From NCBI GenBank assembly GCA_018676385.1, contig JABHEX010000173.1, positions 1 through 5,284 of the forward strand: DNA of 5,284 nt, given 5' to 3'. This document shows positions 1 to 4,852 of the stretch, one piece after another (the stretch's first letter is position 1; each line of letters begins with the position of its first letter). The position numbers and the translations under genes were made by a program. Below the pieces are notes generated by a model. It was not told where the DNA came from, did no database searches, and saw only the letters and a list, made by a program, of their open reading frames with translations. Source of the DNA: Akkermansiaceae bacterium (GTDB lineage: Bacteria; Verrucomicrobiota; Verrucomicrobiia; Verrucomicrobiales; Akkermansiaceae).

Positions 1-216
1 AAAATTAGCCAGATTCGGAAACTCTCGACCATCGCAAGTAAACGGGGTCAAACACTTGCAAATATGGCACTCGCCTGGGTTCTCCACCACCCATCGGTAA
101 CCAGCGCCCTGATTGGTGTCTCAAGTGTAGCTCAACTCGAAGAAAATGTTCGTTGTCTGGAACAGCTCGATTTCCCCAGTGATGTGCTTGCTGATATAGA
201 TTCTATTTTGGGGTAA
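1..216 (+). CDS. aldo/keto reductase, C-terminal 71 residues (5' end outside window)
   Basis: The open frame enters from the left edge in frame 1 and ends at TAA 214-216, giving 71 residues. Around residues 21-50 it reads NMALAWVLHHPSVTSALIGVSSVAQLEENV. This is the final part of the (beta/alpha)8 barrel of aldo/keto reductases, where the 'LAWVL...VTSxLIGxSS..QLEENV' block carries the NADPH adenosine-phosphate-binding loop. The wording is closest, from memory, to the YghZ/Gpr and potassium-channel-beta-subunit branch, which reduces L-glyceraldehyde 3-phosphate and other aldehydes in the cytoplasm. The catalytic Tyr, Asp, Lys and His lie upstream of the window, so activity and exact substrate cannot be judged. 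The protein ends about 10-20 residues sooner after this block than E. coli YghZ. It converges on the sigma factor gene. Family assignment is firm; the subfamily is inferred. Confidence 0.92.
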   Translation, partial: KISQIRKLSTIASKRGQTLANMALAWVLHHPSVTSALIGVSSVAQLEENVRCLEQLDFPSDVLADIDSILG

Positions 217-272
217 GATCAAAAAATCCACGACTGATTAGGTAGATTCTTAATTGGACGTAGTTGAGTAAT

Positions 273-306
273 AAAAAAGAGCGGCAGGAATTACCCCACC
301 GCTCTT
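273..306 (-). terminator. Rho-independent terminator of the sigma factor gene
   Basis: Read on the minus strand, AAGAGCGG (306-299) pairs with CCGCTCTT (284-277). The inner bases can extend the stem by two G-C pairs and three wobble pairs, leaving a TAAT loop. The stem runs directly into six T (278-273), the usual U-tract. It lies about 65 bp past the sigma gene stop. On the plus strand the hairpin is followed by AACACC, so it is a poor terminator for the aldo/keto reductase gene, although the A-run before it could allow weak two-way function. Confidence 0.88.
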
Positions 307-334
307 AACACCTACGATCCCAACCCAAGGCATC

Positions 335-348
335 ATCTGCGAGCAGAT
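335..348. repeat. short perfect inverted repeat ATCTGC-GA-GCAGAT
   Basis: Two perfect 6-bp arms are separated by 2 bp. They lie between the sigma gene stop and its terminator, so they would be in the 3' untranslated part of the sigma mRNA. No T-run follows on either strand, so this is not a second terminator. A loop of only two bases is too tight for the full hairpin, though it could open to a five-pair stem. It may be a protein site or chance. Confidence 0.3.
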
Positions 349-370
349 TACACCCGGATTGTATTATTAT

Positions 371-1237
371 TTATGAAACCTTTGCCGTGTTCCCTGCGAG
401 GGGATGCGGCATTGGTTGCTCTTTTCTATGTAATGCTTTACGCATTTTAGCAAGTGCTATGTTCTGTAATTGTCTAATTCTTTCGCGAGTCACCCCAAAT
501 TCTACGCCAACTTCCTCGAGAGTCATAGGCGTCGCCCCATCGAGCCCGAATCGCGCATCAATGATACGATGCTCTCGCTCGTCTAGGCAATCGAGTAGCT
601 CATCGAGCTCACCGTGCATGTCTTTAGAATCAAGCGCATTCAGGGGGTCAATCGCTCTCTCATCTCCGATCACATCACTGAAATCAGAGCTGTCATCCTC
701 GTGAATTGGGGCATCAAGCGAAGCAGGACGTTTGGCCGCACGCTTCAGCAACGCTAATTTTCTCCTTGGAATACCCAACTCTTCGGCGAGCTCTTCCTCT
801 GTCGGCTCGCGACCTATAGCCTCAGCGAGCATTGCAGATATACGGCGCATACGAGCTATCTTATCGACCATGTGAACTGGTAGACGAATGGTTTTACTCT
901 GGTTCGCAAGGGCGCGCTTGATCGATTGCTTGATCCACCATGAACCATACGTACTCAACTTCCCACCTTTGTTGGGATCGAAGCGTTCTACCGCTTTCAT
1001 CAACCCGATATTACCTTCAGAAATGAGATCGGCGAGTGGCAAACCATATCCCGAATAGTCTTGTGCAATTTTAACAACTAGGCGCAAGTTAGCCCGAATC
1101 ATGTGCTCGCGAGCCTTGGTGTCACCTTTTTTGATGCGGGCCGCCAGTTTGACTTCCTCCTCGGCGGTCAAAAGTTCTGTTTTTGAAATTTCCCGCAAGT
1201 AAACACGCAGGCTGTTGTCTGTTTCGAATCTGGACAT
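371..1237 (-). CDS. sigma-70 family RNA polymerase sigma factor (group 2 type, RpoD/RpoS-like)
   Basis: The 288-residue protein directs RNA polymerase core enzyme to promoters. Region 1.2 is at residues 7-39 (NSLRVYLREISKTELLTAEEE). Region 2 is at about 44-120, with core-binding NLRLVVKIAQDY, DLISEGNIGLMKAVERFDP, the melting/-10 segment STYGSWWIKQSIKRAL and KTIRLPVHM. Region 3 is at about 121-175. The acidic finger DAPIHEDDSSDFSDVIGDE is at 175-193. Region 4 is at about 210-270, with the -35 helix-turn-helix TLEEVGVEFGVTRERIRQL at 239-257. Region 1.1 and the long non-conserved insert of primary sigmas are absent, and 288 residues fits group 2 (RpoS-like) factors. T250, R251, E252 and R255 match the -35-contacting residues of RpoD. 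Q104 matches RpoD Q437, but K107 stands where RpoD has T440 and RpoS has Glu. Region wording resembles Opitutae sigma factors. The ATG at 1237 starts just before region 1.2, as expected, but the upstream bases (CCAAAACCAACAAATACT) contain no Shine-Dalgarno. Whether it is a stress, stationary-phase or near-housekeeping factor cannot be told. Confidence 0.96.
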   Translation of the reverse strand: MSRFETDNSLRVYLREISKTELLTAEEEVKLAARIKKGDTKAREHMIRANLRLVVKIAQDYSGYGLPLADLISEGNIGLMKAVERFDPNKGGKLSTYGSWWIKQSIKRALANQSKTIRLPVHMVDKIARMRRISAMLAEAIGREPTEEELAEELGIPRRKLALLKRAAKRPASLDAPIHEDDSSDFSDVIGDERAIDPLNALDSKDMHGELDELLDCLDEREHRIIDARFGLDGATPMTLEEVGVEFGVTRERIRQLQNIALAKMRKALHRKEQPMPHPLAGNTAKVS

Positions 1238-1262
1238 AGTATTTGTTGGTTTTGGTTAATGT

Positions 1263-1289
1263 TGCAATTTGGATTAAAAAAATATTGCA
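1263..1289. repeat. inverted repeat TGCAAT-N15-ATTGCA in the sigma gene leader
   Basis: Perfect 6-bp arms lie at 1263-1268 and 1284-1289, 26-52 bp upstream of the sigma gene ATG. If transcription starts from the TATAAT at 1318-1323, the repeat sits inside the 5' untranslated leader and could form a weak hairpin. As DNA it could be an operator downstream of the promoter. The AT-rich context makes chance occurrence possible. Confidence 0.3.
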
Positions 1290-1317
1290 CTAAATTTTGC
1301 TGTGGCGCGTTCCTCAC

Positions 1318-1323
1318 ATTATA
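1318..1323 (-). promoter_or_regulatory. candidate -10 box (TATAAT) for the sigma factor gene
   Basis: The minus strand reads a perfect TATAAT here, about 80 bp upstream of the sigma gene ATG. It predicts a start near 1311 and a leader of roughly 70 nt. At 16-18 bp upstream there is only AACAGC/AAACAG/AAAACA, so no recognisable -35 box exists and there is no extended TG motif. A perfect -10 without a -35 can mark an activator-dependent or alternative-sigma promoter, or can be chance in AT-rich DNA. Confidence 0.4.
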
Positions 1324-1461
1324 AAACGTCACTTATCGTGCTGTTTTTGCACATTTCTGTGTTCACATTGTAAAATTTTTAGTGAGAGGGTTTGCTGTAG
1401 GCATATGAAAATGTGTGGTTATCGGCTGATTTTGGGTTGTTTGAAAGGCTTTGTGGGGCGT

Positions 1462-1479
1462 AAGTGTGTTAAAACACTT
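1462..1479. repeat. inverted repeat AAGTGT-N6-ACACTT
   Basis: Perfect 6-bp arms flank GTTAAA. A second register, GTGTT-AA-AACAC (1466-1477), overlaps it. It lies immediately upstream of and touching the TTGTAT (1479-1484) that would be the -35 box of the best comM promoter candidate, a position suited to a regulator site. No T-run of terminator quality follows on the plus strand. Confidence 0.3.
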
Positions 1480-1507
1480 TGTATCGTTTCTGTCTATATA
1501 TTATATT
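1479..1507 (+). promoter_or_regulatory. candidate comM promoter TTGTAT-N17-TATATT
   Basis: The -35-like TTGTAT (1479-1484, 3/6 to TTGACA) is followed after exactly 17 bp by TATATT (1502-1507, 5/6 to TATAAT). The predicted start near 1514 would give a comM leader of about 165 nt. The -10 box lies inside the inverted repeat TGTCTA-N10-TAGACA, and the start overlaps TGTCGACA, so repression at this spot would be easy to picture. The prediction rests only on consensus matching; competing candidates are at 1347-1376 and 1590-1595. Confidence 0.35.
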
Positions 1508-1523
1508 AGACATAATGTCGACA
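1491..1523. promoter_or_regulatory. clustered TGTC/GACA palindromes, operator-like
   Basis: TGTCTA (1491-1496) and TAGACA (1507-1512) form a perfect inverted repeat with a 10-bp AT-only spacer. Three bases later comes the perfect 8-bp palindrome TGTCGACA (1516-1523). Thus four TGTC half-sites, alternating in orientation, fall within 33 bp. They cover the -10 box and presumed start of the best comM promoter candidate. The arrangement looks like paired sites for a dimeric regulator; no known regulator consensus was recognised with confidence. Confidence 0.4.
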
Positions 1524-1669
1524 ATATCCAAGATAAATATTTATATTTTTTCAAAATTCCTCTGCTCATGGCTCTGTATGCAGCGCTGTTATGATTTTTA
1601 ATGACTTAGAATTGCTGTATTTCTGCATCAGTGCCTCTATTGCACCTTTACCCGACGAATACAGCCACT

Positions 1670-1673
1670 AGGA
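1670..1673 (+). promoter_or_regulatory. ribosome binding site of comM (AGGA), decides the start
   Basis: AGGA ends 7 bases before the ATG at 1681 and only 1 base before the in-frame ATG at 1675. Normal spacing therefore favours 1681. The resulting N-terminus MIVRVYSSALLG also fits the usual family start better than MHMIVRVYSS. It is the only clear Shine-Dalgarno-like sequence among the four gene starts in the window. Confidence 0.65.
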
Positions 1674-1680
1674 TATGCAT

Positions 1681-3219
1681 ATGATTGTGCGTGTATATTC
1701 GTCTGCTCTGTTAGGCGTTGAGGGAATAGAAGTAGAGGTAGAGGTCAGTGCGTTTAACGCCGAAAAACCAGCGATCAACGTGGTCGGACTACCCGATGCC
1801 GCGGTGCGTGAAAGTTCCCAACGTGTTACCTCAGCATTATCAAATTCAGCGATGGGATGGGCCGATGGCGTCAAGACCGTCAACCTCGCGCCGGCTGACC
1901 TCAAAAAAGAGGGCCCACGCTTTGACCTACCCATTGCTCTGGCACTCGCAGAAACTGCTGGTGAAGATAGGATCAATAATCCGGAAAAATACTCTATCGC
2001 TGGAGAACTAGCGCTCGATGGTATGGTACGCCCTATCCGCGGCGTCCTACCAATGGCTTTGGAAGCAAAAAAACGCGGTCGTTCACGTGTAATTGTACCC
2101 GCCGCCAACGCGGCTGAAGCTGCCGTGGTCCAGGGCCTTGAAGTTTACGGCGTCCATAACTTACGTGAGGCATGGGACTTCATCACCGGTCAGCGGCTGC
2201 TCCAACCCTATGCGCTCGACCGTCAGAAACTTTTTGACACGCATCGCCATTACGAAGTGGGGCTAGAGGATGTGAAGGGGCAGTATCAAGTGAAACGCGC
2301 GTTAGAGGTGGCCGCAGCAGGCGGCCACAACCTCCTTATGGTTGGACCGCCGGGCACGGGAAAGTCGATGATAGCCAAGCGCATGCCTACCATCCTTCCC
2401 GACCTCACCGAAGAGGAAGCAATTGATGCTACCAAGATCCACTCCATCTCAGGTTTGTTAGATAAAGAAAATGCCCTACTGGTCACCAGACCATTCCGTG
2501 CTCCACATCACACAATTTCCGACGTAGGTTTGTTAGGGGGAGGTACAAACCCCGGACCAGGAGAAGTATCATTAGCTCACAACGGCGTGCTTTTTCTGGA
2601 CGAGCTCCCCGAGTTTCGTCGACAAACTCTCGAAGTCATGCGGCAGCCTCTTGAAGATGGTTACGTCACCATTTCGCGTGCAGCAGGTACACTTACCTTT
2701 CCAAGCCGATTTATGATGATCGCCGCCATGAACCCCTGCCCCTGTGGATACTATGGCGACCCAAAGCGGGAGTGTAGGTGTTCACCGCCGCAGATTGAAA
2801 AATACCGCCAGCGTATTTCGGGGCCATTGTTAGATAGAATTGACCTCCACGTTGAAGTGCCGCTGGTGGAATACCGTGAATTATCATCCGATGAGACGGG
2901 CGAGACATCCGCTGACGTCCGTCTGCGTGTGGAAGCCGCACGCGGCCGGCAAGTCGAGCGCTTTTCAGCATTGAAAAACGTCACCTGCAACGCCGCCATG
3001 CCCAGCAAGGTGATGCGCCAGCATTGCCGGATCGATGACACTGCGTCAGGCTACCTCGAACACGCGATGACGGATTTGAATTTTTCCGCTCGGGCCCATG
3101 ACCGGATTCTGAAAGTCGGGCGCACACTAGCAGACCTGGCAGATTGTAAGGATATTCAAGCAGAACACATCCTCGAAGCCATTCAATACCGGACCCTCGA
3201 CCGGAAGCTATTGATGTAA
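1681..3219 (+). CDS. comM: ComM/YifB family Mg-chelatase-like AAA+ ATPase
   Basis: The 512-residue protein is full length for the family (about 500-510). Studied ComM proteins are hexameric DNA helicases in the cytoplasm that drive branch migration while incoming single strands are integrated during natural transformation. The N-terminal ChlI-like (Lon-S5-like fold) domain covers about residues 1-165, with GLPDAAVRESSQRVTSAL and VNLAPADLKKEGPRFDLPIAL. The AAA+ core covers about 185-390, with Walker A GPPGTGKS at 222-229, Walker B VLFLDE at 303-308, sensor 1 MIAAMNPCPCGY, and GPLLDRIDLHVEVP with the likely arginine finger R386. Four cysteines in a CPC...CRC arrangement (C353, C355, C365, C367) match the conserved possible metal-binding site of the family. 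The C-terminal Mg-chelatase domain (about 415-512) ends with SARAHDRILKVGRTLADLA. All key residues are present, so the ATPase should work. The start at 1681 is preferred over 1675 because of AGGA spacing. The gene is apparently monocistronic, divergent from the sigma gene, and overlaps the 3' end of the convergent hydrolase gene by 12 bp. Competence itself cannot be shown from this window. Confidence 0.97.
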   Translation: MIVRVYSSALLGVEGIEVEVEVSAFNAEKPAINVVGLPDAAVRESSQRVTSALSNSAMGWADGVKTVNLAPADLKKEGPRFDLPIALALAETAGEDRINNPEKYSIAGELALDGMVRPIRGVLPMALEAKKRGRSRVIVPAANAAEAAVVQGLEVYGVHNLREAWDFITGQRLLQPYALDRQKLFDTHRHYEVGLEDVKGQYQVKRALEVAAAGGHNLLMVGPPGTGKSMIAKRMPTILPDLTEEEAIDATKIHSISGLLDKENALLVTRPFRAPHHTISDVGLLGGGTNPGPGEVSLAHNGVLFLDELPEFRRQTLEVMRQPLEDGYVTISRAAGTLTFPSRFMMIAAMNPCPCGYYGDPKRECRCSPPQIEKYRQRISGPLLDRIDLHVEVPLVEYRELSSDETGETSADVRLRVEAARGRQVERFSALKNVTCNAAMPSKVMRQHCRIDDTASGYLEHAMTDLNFSARAHDRILKVGRTLADLADCKDIQAEHILEAIQYRTLDRKLLM

Positions 3220-4686
3220 TATATAATAACTTTCAGGTGGGAGTTTTACGTTAGCATCTTTTGACATGGCGTCGTAAGCTTTCTTAGCGGCTTTTCCATG
3301 CACCGTTCCCATATGAGCTTTTACGAATTTATCCACATGCGATAGAATAGCGTCATTGACCCTCTTCGCTTTATTAACACGATTTACGATGTCATAAAAT
3401 TCACGCCCGACTTTTAGTTTTGCCTTGTTTTCCGGTTGCCTAAAGAAAGCTCGATACTTCACAAACATCTCGTCATAAGCAGGTATTCCCCGATAGTTTT
3501 TAGAAAACTTCTGGAATTTAACATATATACCATAAACGTCTCCCGCGTGATCTTGCTTCTTAATCGCGTCAAGATGTGAGTCGACGTTAGCATTCACCTT
3601 CGCTAAAAGAGACTTCGCCAAGCTATCATCACCTCCTTTATTTTTCACTAATGCGGCATGTGCTTTCGCCCATTGCTGCTCTCTAACCAGCTCCATTGCC
3701 TTGGTTACAAGAGGAGACACATTATGATAAATCGGTGCGTTCTTAATTTTAGCACTCTCGTCCATCTCTACTGAACCACCATTCTTGCGAACCCAATCCA
3801 GATACAAAGCAGCAGATTTTGGTCCGGGTATCCACCAGCTGGCTGCACCTTTCTTCGCCGTTATTTTCACCTTATCATGATAGGTGCGCTTGCCATCATT
3901 AGACAATTTAGCAGAGACACATCCGCCTACTTTCAGAGGATTAACATCCATTAATTCATATGGCTTCCCGATAGGAACATTAGCAGGAACTCTAAAGTTC
4001 ATAACCTCTTCTAACCAGATAGCCGTCAAAGTAGTTGTTCCTCTTCCACCATGACCTCCATTTTTAACGATATCTATAACGGACGTGCATGGTTGCCTTG
4101 CATTAAATGCCGCCACACACCACTCATAGTGAGACTTACGACGATCAATATTTTGAAACATATCCGCGTGAGTTGCGTTAAAATACATTGGCACCCCCGA
4201 AACTCGCTTTGGAAAATCCATTCGCCAAATGGCTGAGTGATCAAGAATTATCGCAATGGCTCTCTTTTGATTTGCATCAGCCCAGTCCGCCGCGGCTCGC
4301 CCTCCTTTACTTATACCTTGAACAATGGCACCTGCAAATTCTACCTCAGGACGACCTGATGCTTCTGCCGCAGCAACCAGCAACTCTTTGCTAAATCCTC
4401 TTCCTTGATCTAGTCTAGCTATCAAAGCAACCTGATTTCTATGGGCAAAATCTTTTAACGGGCCGCTAACATTTTGCATCACTCCACGAACGCTAACCTG
4501 AGCCCCTCTGTTCACACGAGGGATGTAGATGGTGTTAGACATATTCTTACCAGCCAACTTGTAATTCACATTGAATTGCTTAAATTCCTGTGCCCCTATA
4601 TCTTGCACCAGCAGGATTGCAGACAGAAAAGCTAAAACACTTGTTGCGGGTATGCTCCCCACGGATGATTTTAAAATGACATTCAT
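3208..4686 (-). CDS. exported alpha/beta-hydrolase-fold protein with helical C-terminal region, function unknown
   Basis: 492 residues; no specific family was recognised. A signal peptide is likely: K6 near the start, a hydrophobic stretch SVLAFLSAILLV (16-27), and probable cleavage after A32 (DIGA|QE). Residues about 35-235 look like an alpha/beta-hydrolase domain. It has the strand-elbow-helix GAIVQGISKGGRAAADWA with nucleophile motif G-I-S-K-G (S126), then strand AIAIILDHSA, strand GVPMYFNATHAD with candidate acid D175, and VIDIVKNGGHGG with candidate base H212. The order Ser-Asp-His is canonical, so esterase, lipase or peptidase chemistry is plausible, but the substrate is unknown. C190 and C200 could form a disulphide in the exported protein. 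Residues about 245-305 form a linker or small domain (ASWWIPGPKSAALYLDW). Residues about 320-492 are lysine-rich and predicted mostly helical, TPR-like in feel (AMELVREQQWAKAHAAL, VYGIYVKFQKFSKNYRGIPAYDE). Similar tails occur, from memory, on exported proteins of Planctomycetes and Verrucomicrobia. GC is clearly lower than in comM. There is no Shine-Dalgarno before the ATG at 4686. The next Met is M49, beyond the signal peptide, which supports the long start. The gene is divergent from the EEP gene. Confidence 0.85.
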   Translation of the reverse strand: MNVILKSSVGSIPATSVLAFLSAILLVQDIGAQEFKQFNVNYKLAGKNMSNTIYIPRVNRGAQVSVRGVMQNVSGPLKDFAHRNQVALIARLDQGRGFSKELLVAAAEASGRPEVEFAGAIVQGISKGGRAAADWADANQKRAIAIILDHSAIWRMDFPKRVSGVPMYFNATHADMFQNIDRRKSHYEWCVAAFNARQPCTSVIDIVKNGGHGGRGTTTLTAIWLEEVMNFRVPANVPIGKPYELMDVNPLKVGGCVSAKLSNDGKRTYHDKVKITAKKGAASWWIPGPKSAALYLDWVRKNGGSVEMDESAKIKNAPIYHNVSPLVTKAMELVREQQWAKAHAALVKNKGGDDSLAKSLLAKVNANVDSHLDAIKKQDHAGDVYGIYVKFQKFSKNYRGIPAYDEMFVKYRAFFRQPENKAKLKVGREFYDIVNRVNKAKRVNDAILSHVDKFVKAHMGTVHGKAAKKAYDAMSKDANVKLPPESYYILHQ

Positions 4687-4735
4687 GATACGTGATTAAT
4701 CTCTAACAAGTATGAGTCGCTTGCTATTTATTAAC

Positions 4736-4757
4736 AAACAAAAAATATACTTTGTTT
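4736..4757. repeat. inverted repeat AAACAAA-N8-TTTGTTT
   Basis: Perfect 7-bp arms (4736-4742 and 4751-4757) flank AAATATAC. It sits about 50-70 bp upstream of the hydrolase ATG and about 95-115 bp upstream of the EEP gene ATG, in the shared promoter region. It could be an operator for one or both genes. The A/T-rich composition lowers its significance. Confidence 0.35.
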
Positions 4758-4827
4758 AATGATGTAGATTTCTGTTTACTGCAAACCGTTGGTATTTGCC
4801 ACCACGGACTCGATGCCAATCTTACAA

Positions 4828-4833
4828 TATAAT
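4828..4833 (+). promoter_or_regulatory. candidate -10 box (TATAAT) for the EEP-family gene
   Basis: A perfect TATAAT lies 19 bp before the ATG at 4853, predicting a start near 4840 and a very short leader of about 13 nt. The -35 position at 17-bp spacing reads CGGACT (3/6). The short leader has no Shine-Dalgarno (CACCCACTTTTAGAC then ATG), which would fit translation from a near-leaderless message. It rests on consensus matching only. Confidence 0.45.
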
Positions 4834-4852
4834 TTTTCACCCACTTTTAGAC

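Larger units (their letters stand above)
1238..1680. other. 443-bp AT-rich divergent intergenic region between the sigma gene and comM
   Basis: No convincing gene is visible on either strand. The region holds a perfect TATAAT for the sigma gene (minus, 1318-1323) and plus-strand promoter candidates for comM. The candidates are TTGTAT-N17-TATATT at 1479-1507, TTGCAC-N18-TAAAAT at 1347-1376, and an isolated TATGAT at 1590-1595. Small palindromes are at 1263-1289, 1462-1479, 1491-1512, 1516-1523 and 1581-1588 (CAGCGCTG). At 443 bp it is long for a bacterial promoter region, so a small RNA or a long comM leader is possible. I see no recognised RNA family, and no hairpin followed by a T-run that would mark the 3' end of a small RNA. 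Confidence 0.6.
4687..4852. promoter_or_regulatory. divergent promoter region between the two exported hydrolase genes
   Basis: This 166-bp AT-rich gap must hold the promoters of both flanking genes. On the plus strand TATAAT is at 4828-4833. On the minus strand TATATT (4744-4749) is the best -10-like match, but it has only GAAATC 17 bp upstream, so the hydrolase promoter is unresolved. A 7-bp inverted repeat (4736-4757) encloses that minus-strand box. No open frame of note was seen. Confidence 0.5.

Noticed and set aside
387..704. 105-codon Ser-rich plus-strand frame inside the sigma gene
   Set aside because: It lies wholly antisense to conserved sigma regions 3-4; the serine runs are reverse readings of Asp/Glu/Leu-rich codons.
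1297..1509. 70-codon plus-strand open frame with 11 Cys in the sigma-comM gap
   Set aside because: It needs a TTG start with no ribosome binding site, shows no recognisable domain, and its cysteines come from T/G-rich DNA. It also runs through the candidate promoter and palindromes.
1675..1680. upstream ATG at 1675 as the comM start
   Set aside because: AGGA would end only 1 base before it; the ATG at 1681 has normal spacing and gives a family-like N-terminus.
1668..2108. 146-codon minus-strand frame across the start of comM
   Set aside because: It is antisense to the conserved ComM N-terminal domain and has no family resemblance or promoter.
2711..3041. two minus-strand frames inside comM
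   Set aside because: Both are shadows of the Cys motif and C-terminal domain of ComM, a clear full-length gene.
3181..3206. CCGGACC...CCGG symmetry near the comM 3' end as a terminator
   Set aside because: The stem is only CCGG with CCGG, no T-run follows on either strand, and it lies inside the coding sequence.
4051..4394. two plus-strand frames inside the exported hydrolase gene
   Set aside because: They are antisense to the hydrolase nucleophile and His segments and show no coding sense of their own.
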